Shown here piece by piece: positions 45,741 through 57,300 of a DNA stretch of 64,000 nt. The position numbers and the translations under genes were made by a program. Position 1 is the first letter of the stretch; every line of letters begins with the position of its first letter. The notes under the pieces are model-generated. The model had not been told where the DNA came from. It searched no databases and saw nothing but the letters and a program-made list of their open reading frames with translations. Source of the DNA: Metallyticus violacea (lineage: Eukaryota; Arthropoda; Insecta; Mantodea; Metallyticidae); NCBI GenBank assembly GCA_030762175.1, contig CM060833.1, positions 9,560,501 to 9,624,500 on the forward strand. The letters run 5' to 3'.

Positions 45741-46458
45741 GAGGTAGGCATCTGTTAAGGTGGAGAAAAAGCCTGTATATTTAATTAAAAAATTACTACG
45801 CCTATAAAATGTTAATTTCCTCTCTGATTCTGGCGAGACGGTTGAGAACGGGGCGACAAGAGGTAAAAGCGAAGATGCATACAGTCAGTTGACCAAAATC
45901 TGCGGGCTGAGACGAAAGTTGTTCGTTCGTCTTGAAGCCAAAGTTTAATTAAATGCGAGTAGAGCACGTCGGCTGTGTAATTTGTAGGCGAGAATGGAAG
46001 AGCAACAAAGAGATGTTAGTAGCTTGGGGCCTCCGCCCTCAAGGTCCACGGAGGACCAGTCAGGGCGTTGTCTAAACGTGACTAGGCTTTGTCTACCTGC
46101 CCTCCCTTTCCACCCGCACTCCAGTGTCAGTTGTTGCTTCTTCGTGCCTTGGAATTCGTTGAAGAACACTCTCTGTGTCATGTCTCTCTCTGTACAGTGC
46201 CCACAAAAACTTCTAACTACCCCGCAAGTTGAACATTTGTAATATCGTCGTCCTACATCAAACGTAACGTGTTCATTGCTAATACGAAAGCTCGAGCTGC
46301 AAACCTTAGGTGCAACTAAATTGATTTTAACAGTATCTGCGATGCAGTGTACGATTTGCAGGGGAGTTGGGAGGAAATACCCGTTCTGAATCGAACCATC
46401 TCACCTTCTGATTTCAAATGACCCATCTCAACGAGGAATCCTTATTTGCTACTCACTC
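45740..46458. other. Unassigned, GC-richer island
   Basis: Bases 45830-46250 are clearly less AT-rich than their surroundings and include an 82-codon ORF (45994-46242, plus strand). That ORF is Ser/Pro/Cys-rich with no domain I recognise. It could be single-copy host sequence, but splice or coding evidence is absent. Confidence 0.4.
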
Positions 46459-46735
46459 TTTTTTTTTTAATGTTGTTTAGCGCCTGTTTTTACTACGGAG
46501 GCACCACAGGTGGTGGACACTGGTGATATATGAGATAAAATGATAATTTGGGAAAGAATTTTTAAGGAAGGTAGTTTTCCAGGCCTAAGTTTAGAATACC
46601 TCCCTGAAATTTGCCATTTATGAGCACTGAGGAAAACCTGGAAAAGCCCCCCTAGTCAAGGAGATCGGTCCAGGTGGGAAATGAGCCGCAGACCTCCCGC
46701 TCACGCGCCTTAACGACCTCGACCACTCTTGGCGG
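46459..46735 (-). mobile_element. SINE A copy
   Basis: Near full length on minus, with a T run at 46461-46468 as A tail and the head (GACCACTCTTGGCGG) at the right. No confident target duplication was found. Confidence 0.9.
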
Positions 46736-46849
46736 CTCCCACTTACTGGATGAGTAAACTATATAACTCAACACTTAAATTAAATTTGTGCAGCCATACA
46801 CGAAAGTATACTTGCCCTATAGCTATTTTAATATTAACATGTAGTCATG

Positions 46850-47033
46850 CAGGAACTGCGTAAACTAGGCGAATTCCTCACCAAGTTGAATAACTTTAAA
46901 AAAGAATATAAAATCCAAATTAGGCCTTTCTAATTAAGGAAATAAGTTATGACATCACTGTATGGTATTAGGGGAATAAAATGAACATTCTTGTAATGTA
47001 TAAGTATCACAAAAGAGAAAACACGTGTTTAGA

Positions 47034-47071
<38 letters not shown>

Positions 47072-47203
47072 ACTACAAAATTAATGGTATATCGTTAATT
47101 AAATATATGACCACTGATAGACAAAACTATACTGTACAGGTATTTTTAAACATTTTTAAATATAACGATGTTTATGAACTGAACCTTGATATCATCTTTA
47201 GGT
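46850..47203 (-). repeat. Repeat E copy E6, right-end part
   Basis: The right-end motif (GGAACTGCGTAAACTAGGCG, then AATTCCTCA) is at 46852-46880, a long (TTA)n microsatellite at about 47035-47073, and the unique block is co-linear with E2. It stops at 'TGATATCATCTTTA', where SINE C8 begins. The remainder is missing. Confidence 0.8.
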
Positions 47204-47787
47204 AGGTCCTGGTGGTCTACTGATAACCATACTTGCCTCGTAGACCCAAGATCATAGGTTCAATCCCAGCCAGGCTCGATGGATATTTTCGGGCGTAAAA
47301 ATCTTCGGTAGGGAAGTAAAGCCATGCGTCCCATGTCGTAGATTTCTTCTCTACTGGCGCTAAAGCCCGGGGCGACCTTAGCTTGCCGCGGCAATCTCTG
47401 CATTCTCTACCTCCGTCTTATGATTTCATTGATAGAGAGCAATATTGCAGGGGGACGTGATCAGCATGCCGGCACATTCGCCCGTTGCCTATCACGAGTC
47501 TTTTGTGGTCGAAGAACGCCACCTCTCTATCAAGTAGCTTCCCAATTGTCCTCACGAGGCTGGATGGAACCCGTTCCAGACCTCTCTAACTTAGAAAAAA
47601 ATAGGTACTTGGAATCGAACCTGGGCCTCCTGGCCAGCAGTCACCAACGCCAACCATGGAAGTGGTCAAGAAGATTTATGGCTAGCAAAATAACCTCAAA
47701 CCTTAGAGAAAAGGCCTCTGAGCAAAACTTATCGAATGGGACGCTGATGAACTAAGGTGTTAAAGAGCGGCCGTAAATAAAACAAAA
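47204..47787 (+). mobile_element. SINE C copy C8, split by SINE D
   Basis: The head GGTCCTGGTGGTCTACTG and B box (GGTTCAATCCCAG) lead to 'GTCGTAGATTT' at 47345. After the SINE D insertion the body resumes at 47672 with AGATTTATGG and continues to the family end AAAGAGCGGCCGTAAATAAA. Confidence 0.9.
47346..47671 (-). mobile_element. SINE D copy D3 inside SINE C8
   Basis: Full-length on minus. The tail is at the left; the tRNA-like head with B box (GGAATCGAACCTGGG on plus) is near 47612-47626. AGATTT at 47340-47345 is repeated at 47672-47677, and the SINE C8 body is co-linear across it. Confidence 0.85.
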
Positions 47788-47789
47788 GA

Positions 47790-48530
47790 TGTGTTACTGT
47801 TTGATTCATTGTTAACTCGTGCGAGGCAAGCAGCCACTGTTGCCAATTTAGTGCTTTTCGAGCTAGAACCAGCCTATTTTACTTTGTCTTTGGCCTCCAT
47901 TTTTTGAAAAGCCCCTTCGGGCATTCAAGTCATTTGGGATAAAATCTGGGGCTTTTGTAACACCTGGGGTAAAATCTACGGTTTTATGTAATTCGCCGAA
48001 ATCCCTAACAGCTTACTGTACTATAGGCTCCGTAACTAACGTAACAACGAAATTTATTAACAGCAATTATCACGTTTGGTTAACGGTTAGAGTGAAAAGA
48101 GGAGGGGAGGATATTTTTAGATCCACTGATTAGCTAATAGCAGGCGCCATACTCCAGCCTGCAACAAGTAAATCTAATCTCTTTAACCATAAAAGTTCTG
48201 GAGTTTAATTTAATTTACATTGATTAAATAAATTAAAAGCAAGTCGTAATCGTGTAATTACTACAGCCAAACAAAACATACAGAGTAAATAAACCTTTTG
48301 AATCTTCTAATCAAGATCCCATCGAGCTGCTTTCTGATTTGACGTCACTTATTAAGTCTCTATCTTCCAAAATCGCAATACCAACACAACAAATAGACCC
48401 CCTGGTAACTTCACTTGCTGATTTTATTGATTCCAGAGCATATCTGGGATATTAATTCGAAAGCGAGACAACTAGAGCGAATATTTTTTGAGTGTTTGTG
48501 AAAAAGTGTGTTCTTTTGAGTTTTTTTGAT
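47790..48530. other. Unassigned, with one coding-like fragment
   Basis: An open frame without ATG at 48258-48455 reads like protein ('PIELLSDLTSLIKSLSSKI', then 'TSLADFIDSRAYLGY' and a stop). The style suggests the end of a transposon or host protein, but I do not recognise it. The rest is AT-rich and unassigned. Confidence 0.4.
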
Positions 48531-48534
48531 TTTA

Positions 48535-49300
48535 ATAATGCCTCTTCAGTGACAGTTTATAATGAAATTTGCAAGATAAAATACGGCATCGTCTTCCAGT
48601 GTGCTCATGTTTTTGATTTGTTCCATTGACTGTGAATAGCATAACCATATGACACCCTGATATTTGAAGACACTGTTCCAATGGGAAGATGATAATTAGC
48701 AGTATACCCTCAGCATTCCAGAAAACGGGCGCCATGATGTCGCCGACTGATTCACACACTTGGGCTTCTTTGTCAGTGAAGAGTCGTTAGACTGCTGTTT
48801 TGTATCAGGTGTGTAGTATGCGCCCATGGACACAAATCTACGCATAAAGTCAATGAAAACGAACCGAACTTTGCTCAGTGATTTGCAGTCTGATTCGCTT
48901 TTGGTCCTGAGTCAGCAGTCGCGCCACCCATCTTGCCGATAATTTTTTCATGTACAATTCTTACCTCAAAATGTGAAATAAGTGTTCTCCTGAAATGATC
49001 AGAGCTTAAGAAATTCCAGATATCTTAATCGGCGAATCTCCTGGACCACGTTGTGCACCTTGTCAATAATTTCTGGTGTCGTGATGGGTTTTGGTCGTCC
49101 TCTACGTGCGTCATTTTCCAAACATTCACGGCCGCGTTTAAACTCCATGGTTCACTTGGAAATGACGGTGCAGAGTGCCCTAGAGGTTTCTCATATCTGT
49201 ATGAATTTCCCAAGTAATTCATAACCCGACAGTGCTCGATATTTGTCATTTTTAAATTACACACACGTCTGCGCTGCAACAAAGAGCTACAGCTACTATA
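48535..49300 (-). pseudogene. Mariner transposase relic
   Basis: The minus strand reads 'NIEHCRVMNYL' (HTH start, about 49245-49213), 'CLEDD'/'RGRPKP'-like linker remnants (about 49110-49070), 'FMRRFVSMG' and 'YYTPDTKQQSN' (about 48815), then 'GDIMAPVFWNAEGILL' (about 48745-48695). The second and third catalytic blocks are missing or unreadable. Decay is heavy. Confidence 0.7.
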
Positions 49301-49589
49301 ATTCTTGACCAATTCATATACACATTGATTATAACTAACACTTTTTTATTTATTTTTACACCTCAAATGTAGAGTATCTTTGTGTGATAATAACCTCTGT
49401 AAAAATGTTGAAAATGTCTTCACTCCTAAATAAGGCATAACACAACACGGCGTTCGTTGCACAAAATCCTAGTCTATTGTCCATCAATAGAAGCATGGTT
49501 TCATTTAAACTGCTTAGTGAACTCGCAGAACTCACGCTATTGGGTCGTCCAAAAGTCACATGTCATTCATTAGGCAGTTAGAGTCGGGG

Positions 49590-50030
49590 TTTGGTGTGCA
49601 ACATCCGCACAGAGTATAGCGAAACCAACTTTTTGACTAGACTGTGGACACTGTAGAGTATGACCGGTATTTCGTGGAGTTTGTTGAGCAACTGGACGAT
49701 GTAGAGCTGGGGCATGGATATTTTCAACAAGGTGGTGCTACGATTAAACCTTCATGGCGCTAATTGAAAGTTTCTTGACGACCAGATAATCTCCAAGAAC
49801 CCGTGACCACCGAGATCATCTGATTTGACATCACTGGAGTTCTTCCTTTGGATTTATTTAAAACACGCAACACGCCCCCAGACATTGGACGATCTGAACA
49901 CGACATTACACAGGAGATTAATGAATGGTACTGACAACACAGTCCTCCAACAAGTGGCCGGTAACATGAAACGACACGTTGAGTTATGCCTTATGCAAAA
50001 GGAAAGACATTTTCAACATTTTCTATAGAA
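49590..50030 (+). pseudogene. DDE transposase C-terminal relic
   Basis: It reads 'GYFQQGGATIKPSW', where the catalytic Asp of the QQD motif reads Gly (about 49718). 'SLEFFLWIYLK' (about 49828-49860), 'PQTLDDLNTTLHRRL' and 'LCLMQKERHFQHFL' follow, with a stop at 50026. Open from 49825 to the end. Same general type as 16985-17440. Bases 49310-49590 upstream are unassigned. Confidence 0.75.
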
Positions 50031-50034
50031 GTTA

Positions 50035-50940
50035 ATAATCTCTGAGACTTACTCTCTACATTTGAGTTATAAAAAAGTTGTGGCTGGCATTGTTCGTTTT
50101 GAAATAAATAAAGAAATGTGTTATCGCTATATAAACTACTCTGTATAATTGCGCAAATGTTTCTGTTTGATAACAGAAGTGCTTCGGAATTGCTGCAGCA
50201 ATCTGTGGGTAAATCCGAAATCTTTATAAATGACTTTTGTACAAACAATGTTTCATTGTTTTCTTCATTCTGTGTGCCTTTTGTATTGCGCGAATTTAAA
50301 GATTTGCTTTTGTTATAGAATAACTGTGAAACAATTGACAAGTAGTAGATAAAAGTGCTTGTTTATGTAAAGCGGTTAAAGTAAATGTGATAACAACAAT
50401 CGCATTACTGTCAATGGTTTCGTAACATGGCAACAGAACGGCCGGACACTTGTTGAAAGTGTACCTGACAAATATTTTCAGATCGCTAAAGCCAATTCAG
50501 AAACTAGCTTGCGCTCGTCCGAAGATAATCGGTTTAGTTTTATTGGATAAAAGAACTCTTTGTTAGGCAGTGTTTAGTAGCGTTTTGTTTTTATCATGGT
50601 TGGAGATATTTATACATTTAGTAAATGTATACGTGAAATATGTGAATTCGATATAGAAAACTGTCAATACCTCCCAAAGGTAAACCACAATAGTATAAGG
50701 CCTGTATAATGGGAAAAGATATGGCATATTAGTGAAAAATGAATTTGTGCGCACGCAGCTGTAATGGAGACAAATGACAGACGCGATGTCGTTAAACAGC
50801 GCGCATCACCTGTGTCGCCTGTAAATTATACAGTCCCGGCTGTTTAATGGTAGCATTAATTAACACGGTAATTCAAAGCATTAACAGGCCGTCAGGGGAG
50901 CCATGATTTTTGTTTGGTACACATCCTATCACTATAGAGT
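50035..50940. other. Unassigned AT-rich stretch
   Basis: Follows the DDE relic. No other signal was recognised. Confidence 0.5.
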
Positions 50941-51350
50941 GTGATTTTTATTTATCTCTCAGCGAGGTCTGCTCAGAGTGTCGTTTACGAGGTCAATAGA
51001 AAAAAATTGAGGCACGGTTTTCTCGCGCCATACGCCACAACTGCTGAAATGTACTGTCAGCAAATCAGATACTTTGCGGCCGTAATTGAAGAAAGAAGGC
51101 TGCATCAAGTGCTGCTGCAATGTGATAATGCCCACCCACACACCGCTATCATGGAGCTTGCTTGGTACGGAGGTGTTTTCACATCCCCCATATTCTCCCA
51201 ATCTTGCTCTGTCAGACTTCCACCTTTTCCGTCTCTATCCAACTCCTTCGATATGCTTTGCAAACTTGGCCCAGCTCCAAGCGAGCAGATTTCTTCAGAC
51301 TTGGGATCAAGAAACTACCCCAGCGTTGGGAGAGAATCATAGATGATTGA
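50941..51350 (+). pseudogene. Mariner C-terminal relic
   Basis: It reads 'QIRYFAAVIEERRLHQVLLQ' then 'CDNAHPHTA', with the second catalytic Asp (about 51118). After a frameshift comes 'FSHPPYSPNLALSDFHLF' (last Asp, about 51168-51225), then a degraded tail. The upstream domain is not present. Confidence 0.75.
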
Positions 51351-52350
51351 GGAATATACATTAATTACTGGTTAATTAATATCTCACATAAAAACTTTGA
51401 TCATTATGCATCAACCTAACAATTAACGTGTCATTGTTTAGTACGCTATTCTGTTCTTCACAAGTTTAACAATAAGAAAAACAAAATCGTATCTTCTCTT
51501 GACCTGCGCGTCAGCCAGTCAGGTACATAAAACAATTTTGGTAACAAAACAATGAGCCAGACTTGGAAACTGCGCCCTACAGCGGTCCCTTGGCTACCGG
51601 CAGCCGTATAACAATGGCTCAGTAATGAGAGTTTTGCCAAGTTGACAAGTACAGGCCGCGGCGGTGGAATTTATTGGCTGGGCGGTCAGTCCGGTCACTT
51701 TCCGTTTCCAATGCGGGCAAAAGTGCACTCTCGCTCCTCTAGAAACTCGAGAACAAGCTCCAAATGTCCAGAGTTGGGCTTAGATCTCGTTAAAGTTTAG
51801 TCCGCTATTGGCTGCGTAAATTTCAGAGAAGTACTTGACTATTACACTGCTTTATTTTTAATGGGGCGAGTTAACATCGGTAGCCTTTGTCTTCCATTGC
51901 AGCAGTCTTACATAAACAGAAAATTAATTTTAAAAAATGTAAGTTTCTCTATTTAAAATTGAACTATTGTGTTTTCTTTATATAATTTTAGTTGCATTTA
52001 TCCAAATATTTCCGGAAAGTGATGCCAGTTTTTCAATACCGTGTCTGTACATGCCGGGTCTTGTTTACGATGGACATTCAAAAAATTTTGCAACCAGCCT
52101 GTCCATTGTTGGACAAAAAAAATAATAAAATAAAATAGAAATATGCATAATATGCAAGTTTAGACTTGCATACTCACTGTCGTACAATCTGTTGAGCTCA
52201 GTCCTGTGTCAATAACCGGTGAAAAATCATTAATATTTCTAAAGAAAACTTTACATTTTCACACGCTATAAGCAGGTGAAAGAGCGCGCGCGCACACGCA
52301 CACACACACATATCCACGAGGCCTTGGTAGCTGTTCAAATGTGTTAATTT
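51350..52350. other. Unassigned, with a GC-richer patch and a CA-type microsatellite
   Basis: Bases 51540-51800 are less AT-rich and unassigned. A CG/CA run is at about 52284-52309. No coding or repeat family was recognised. Confidence 0.5.
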
Positions 52351-52354
52351 GATA

Positions 52355-53220
52355 CCATTGCAAGATAGATATCATGATTTGAAGAAGGGCGAGAGACTTT
52401 CAAAAACAAGAAGCGGGTATCAGTGTTGGCAGCATTGACAGTATTCTTCATGAACATTTGCTGCTGCGAAAAATCTATGCAAAAAAATATACCATATTCC
52501 GTAACCAATGAAGAGAAGAAGAGGAGAAAGGAATGTGCAAGGAAACTGCTGAGCATGTTTCCACCTAAACATATGACAGACACATACACTTGTGATGAAA
52601 GTTGGTTTTATTACTATACCTCCCCAAATAAAGCTCAGAACTGCGTGTGGGTAAATGAGAATGACCCAAGCCCAGTTGTTCTTCGACAAGATTTTCGTTC
52701 TCGGAAGTGAATGTTCGCTGTTTTCTTCAATTGTTAAGGATCATTAGTGGTTGCCGGAAGGAATGACAATGAATGGAGAATACTATGACACTTATATTTT
52801 GTATTCTTTATTTGAAGAGCTGAGGCCGCGGCGTCCAAAGACAGGAACTTCAAGTCTGTTGCTTTTGCACGACAATGTGTCTCCTCACAGAACAGCTGCA
52901 AATTTGAGGAAACTGGAAGTTGCCAAAGTCCACTTTCTTGACCATCCACACTACAGCCCTGACCTTGCACCGTGCGACTTCTGTTTGTTTCCTCGAGTGA
53001 AATCTCGAACTGCTGGAAAATATTTTAAACGAGTGCAGGACCTTGCTCAAGCTATAAATTCAGCTCTGTTGACAATATCTCAGTCCGAGTACCGCAGTAC
53101 TTTTGACAAGTGGTTGCACCGTCTACAACTGTCTATGTGGAGAGAGATGTAGAGTACTTTGAAGGTTTGGGATGATAAATTTGCTAATTCAGTCCATAGC
53201 TGGAACTTTAAGGTAACACT
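52355..53220 (+). pseudogene. Mariner DD34D transposase relic, fairly long
   Basis: HTH end 'GISVGSIDSILHEHLLLRKI' lies at about 52415-52475. 'RRKECARKLLSMF' follows, then 'YTCDESWFYYYTSPNKAQN' with the first catalytic Asp (about 52588-52644). The 133-codon open frame 52751-53152 contains 'LLHDNVSPHRTAANL' and 'HYSPDLAPCDFCLFP', whose Asp residues are 34 apart. Breaks are a frameshift near 52480, a stop at 52708 and loss of the middle strand. The first HTH and ends were not found. Confidence 0.85.
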
Positions 53221-53690
53221 TGCAAACCTTGTATGCAGTCACCTGCATATCATGTCATTTTTACATCACTGGCAACCGAGATATTCTTTGAGTTGGGAAT
53301 CGCTCGGGGTAAGACTTTGTGAATATGGGAATTTTAATAAGTTTTGTTTGTTTAGAGTTTAACGTCCTTCATCATAACGAACGTCTAAAGAGACCTTTAA
53401 TGAAGGTTTGATGAAATCAGTGCGTAAATAAGCTCGAAGTCCCCAACACATGCATTACTTAGCAATCACTTTGTCTGGGTAACGATAAACTACAGAAAAA
53501 CCTTGCTATTGTTGTTCTTCTTCTACTACTTCTATTTCTCTGCACCTTGGAGCAAAGTTCATCACCGCGATCGCTAAAGGGCATAGTGTACTTACCAACC
53601 CCCTCCACCAAGGGGAACCTCCGGAAGGATGAAATGTAGAACATACCGGACGGCCAGGAATTCTAGGCGGATTCATAATGATTCCTTACA
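53220..53690. other. Unassigned stretch
   Basis: Nothing recognised beyond small ORFs. Confidence 0.5.
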
Positions 53691-53693
53691 TCA

Positions 53694-54950
53694 GCGGTTC
53701 CCAAACTGTGGTCCACGAAACATCTCCTAGTGCTTGTTGAAAAAACCGAAAAAAATAAAGAAATGAACAAGTCTTAAAATCCTGAATTTTGTGCGGCCAT
53801 GAGTCGTATGTTGGTAAAATGGAGTAGAAAAAATTAAGGCGCCTACTTGACAATGGAAGTCATCCAATGGGATAATTTTGTCGATATGTGCACAGACGAA
53901 GCGAAGGCCATGACTTGAACGATATCTGGTGTTATCTCAAAAATTAAACAAAAGGCGAAGGGGTGCAGCAGTAGCCACTGCGTCCTCCACCGCCAAGTCC
54001 TTGCTGTGAAGAAGATGCCACCTCTCCTGAAAGGTCTTGACGAAAGAGTGAAATTAATTATTTTATTAAATCATGGTCTAAAAATACCAGTCTGTTCAAA
54101 GTGTTGTGTGATGACATGGGAAGTTTACATACATCTTCACTTCTTCACACAAAAATAAGGTGACTCTCTCGAGGCAAAAGTTTGAAATGAGGACTGAAGT
54201 CGGAACCTACCTGATTGACAATGACTTCGCTTTGGGAGACAGGTTGTGTGGCGAAAGCTGATAATAAATTGTCATACTTAGGTTATACTTTTCAGAAAGT
54301 TAATAATTTAAACCTCTCACTTCAAAGAAAAGCAATGCCAGTGTTTGCCAGCGATAAAGTGCAAGGGTTCAAAAAGAAAATCAAGTTTTAGACAGAATCA
54401 GTGAACAAAGGCAATTTTGACAGCTTCCCAGTGGTAAAAGCTATTTATATATGAACCAGATTCAGACATACTTGGGGATATCTCAAACGAGTTTCAAGTT
54501 CACCTATTAAGTTTGCTTGACAGTTTCAACAGTTATTTTCCGGAAGAATTCCATGAAAAAACGAAAGAAAACTTTTGGATCGTAAACACATTCTCTGCTG
54601 TGTCAGAAAAGCCAGACTCTCTGACAAAGCAGCAATATGAATGCTTAATTACTTTGACATATTCTATGATAAAAGATAATTTTTCAAATCAGAAGTTACT
54701 ATCTGAATTTTGGTGTCAGTTAAAAGACAAATTTAACGTTTTGTGCGATAAAGCTAAAATCATCCTTTTGTCCTTTGCAACCACTTATTTATGTGAATCA
54801 GGATTCTCTGCTTATGCAGGTTCTAGAACAAACACGGATCTCGTCTGATGCGGCTCCAGCTGTCTTAAATTCAACCAAATGTAGTTAAGTTATGTAAATC
54901 AATTCAGTCTGGACGTTCTCAAGAGAATATTTCTTTTAGGTTCCAAGTAC
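53694..54950 (+). pseudogene. hAT transposase relic, ZBED5/FAM200-like type
   Basis: It begins with CAGCGGTTCCCAAACTGTGG, typical of a hAT end. Blocks in order are 'WDNFVDMCTDEAKAMT' (catalytic Asp region, about 53868-53915), 'GVISKIKQKAKGCSSSHCVL' and 'LKGLDERVKL'. Then come 'LGDISNEFQVHLLSLLDSFN', 'YFPEEFHEKTKENFWIVNTF' (open frame 54513-54848) and 'LLSFATTYLCESGFSAYAG', the hAT dimerisation region. Deletions and shifts occur between 54100 and 54480. No matching right end was found. Confidence 0.85.
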
Positions 54951-54964
54951 CATATTTGGTTTTG

Positions 54965-54967
54965 CAA

Positions 54968-55007
<40 letters not shown>

Positions 55008-55462
55008 TGTAATGTATGTAGTGAAATTAGAGTTGAAAGTATTTTTGTATAATAAATCAAACTAATAAAGCATGTTTCACGTACCTAAAGTTCTAAACTC
55101 TGAGTAAACGTTTACCTTCTATCGTCAAATAGTACGGACATATAAGTGCAAGGCGAAATTAGTGTTCCAGGATGAACTTTCCTTTGAAAGAACCCCCCCC
55201 CCCCCGCGGTTCCTCCAAGCATTAACGACTTGGCACAGCCCTACCTCCACATAGGGAGTTTCATTCTAATAAAAATGTGCTGAGATCCACTTCTATATTT
55301 AATCAGATCTTTGTTAATTAAAAGCTCAGAGCTTTACTTTGATTACAGGGCGAGGTTTCATGAAAATCTAACACTATAGAAATAGACTTTTATCACTTAT
55401 GACCAGAGCCCGGAAGTTCAGGCAGGCAAGAAGGTACTTAAAATACTGAAAATAGGCAGTAA
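54965..55462. repeat. (TTA)n microsatellite and unassigned sequence
   Basis: A TTA run spans about 54970-55007. A C run of about 15 is at 55191-55205. The remainder is unassigned, possibly the hAT 3' region. Confidence 0.7.
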
Positions 55463-55745
55463 ATGAATGAATGAATAGTGTTTAACGCCCGTTTTTGCTA
55501 CAGAGGCACCACAGGCGATGGACATTCATACATGAGCTGAAATGATATATTGGGAAAGGATTTATTTTTAAGGAAGGAATCGTTCCAGGCCTAAGTTTAG
55601 GGTACCTCCCCGGCATTTGCCATTTATGAGGACTGAGGAAAACCTGGAAAAAACCTCAGTCAGGAAGGACGGTCCTGGCGGTATTCGAACCCAGACCTCC
55701 CGCTCACGAATCCGAGACTTAACGACCTCGGCCACCCGTGGCGGT
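55463..55745 (-). mobile_element. SINE A copy with perfect 14-bp duplication
   Basis: Full length on minus. AAAATAGGCAGTAA occurs exactly at 55449-55462 and 55746-55759. The 3' end carries an ATGAATGA-type tail rather than pure A. Confidence 0.95.
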
Positions 55746-55878
55746 AAAATAGGCAGTAATATAATTAAAATAGGCATTTATTAAAAAGTGCAAACAGAGA
55801 GTAACATCGCCTATTAATGAAAATAGGTATTTAATAGTACTTCATAAGTTCTTTATCACACAATTAAAGTACATAAGT

Positions 55879-56170
55879 TTACTTTTTCTGGTTACAAGCA
55901 ACAACAAGATGTTTTTTCAAGGTATTAACTGTCATAGTCAGCTGCTTGTCAGAAAGAACATTTTTCATTATGTAAAAAGAACGTTCTACTTTCACTGAAG
56001 TAATTGGCGCATATTTAAAACAAACTATTTCAGAAGAATTCATAGTAGTTACAACAGAACATTCACCTTTCAGGACATAATGGAAATGTTTATCAAGACA
56101 AAGTAAAGTAGTTTTGAATAGTCCTGGCAAATGAGCAAAAGATACACAGTGGTTTCTGGTGGAGTTCATT
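55879..56170 (-). pseudogene. hAT C-terminal dimerisation-domain relic
   Basis: The minus-strand 96-codon frame ends 'FKYAPITSVKVERSFYIMKN' then 'VLSDKQLTMTVNTLKKHLVV', the classic C-terminal block of some hAT transposases (VERSFS..K..L..R...T...L...). Upstream sequence is not recognisable. It is a different hAT subfamily from 53694-54950. Confidence 0.8.
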
Positions 56171-57025
56171 TTCTGTTAATGTGTTTGTAGGGGGAATCAG
56201 GTTAGTATCTCTCTTACTTCCGTACTGAACACATTGTAGGGACGGTTTATTGCACAGCTGTACCGCTCTCATCTTTCTCGCTTGCAATTGTTTGTTACAT
56301 TTATGCAGGTGAAGGTACCCCAACCACAATCCTAGAATTATCTCGCGCAGATCGATACAAAATCATTCGCCAGGACTATTCAAAGCTTCAGTACTTCCCT
56401 TATCCTCTCTATTTCTTGGTATTCGTATGCCCGAGGTAACCGCACGTTCCTTTCACTAATGAAGACTCTGCTATTTAAAGAGTTTAAGTGAATGAGTTGA
56501 GGGAACATTTTTTGACTGCCTGAAATGAAATAAATGTCTAACATTTTGTACTGTTTAATTTTTTATAACTTTTTCACTTCCGTATATTGAAATAATAGCA
56601 GAAGAAACCAATTGTGATCCTTAACAGGCAAAAGAAACAGGCCTTAAACCTTAAAATGGGCAACATAAGCCTATATTAACAAAAAAGGCAAAATAAAACC
56701 CGGCCTTATGAACCACAAATGTACTAAAGCATGTTCATTTCTTGCTGACTATTGAATATGTCCACCCAGATAGAAAAGGCATGGCTCTGGTTATCACTTA
56801 GGATATTAGTTGGAAAGGATCAAAAGTTCTCGTAATATAATTATCGAGCCGAGCCGCCTCTTAAGAAATAAATTTTCACAGTAGAGAAAACCTTAAGGAG
56901 GTCTCCGGGGTGTACAGAATATAGATTCGTGGTTCCGTGCTTGTGGAAAGATATTGGTAAGGGCGTCGGCACGGGAGACCATAGATCCTGTTTTGAATGC
57001 AGGCCGTCCACCCGAATTTTTCAAA
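56170..57025. other. Unassigned AT-rich stretch
   Basis: Short ORFs only. No shared repeat was recognised. Confidence 0.5.
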
Positions 57026-57029
57026 TCTG

Positions 57030-57300
57030 ATTCTAGGTCTAGTAGTGATAACTGCTGGCTAGGCATCTCTGGTTCGATCCCCAGCTCCTGCTTAGGACTT
57101 AGAAAAAGTCTGGAACGGGTTCCACCCAGCTTCATGAGTGAAACTGGGAAACTGCCTGAAAGAGAGACGCCCTTCGATCTCGAAAATCGCGTGTTAAGCG
57201 ACCGGCGGGATACCAGCCAGCAGGCTGATCACATGCCCCTAGAAATACGGCTCTGTATCAATGATACCCCGCACGCGATATGGGTTGTCGCGGCTTAGAG
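57030..57300 (+). mobile_element. SINE D copy D2
   Basis: The head has a B box like GGTTCGATCCCCAG (57070-57083). The body matches D1 and D3 (AGTCTGGAACGGGTTCCACC; CAGGCTGATCACATGCCCCT). The 5' limit of the head is uncertain. Confidence 0.75.
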
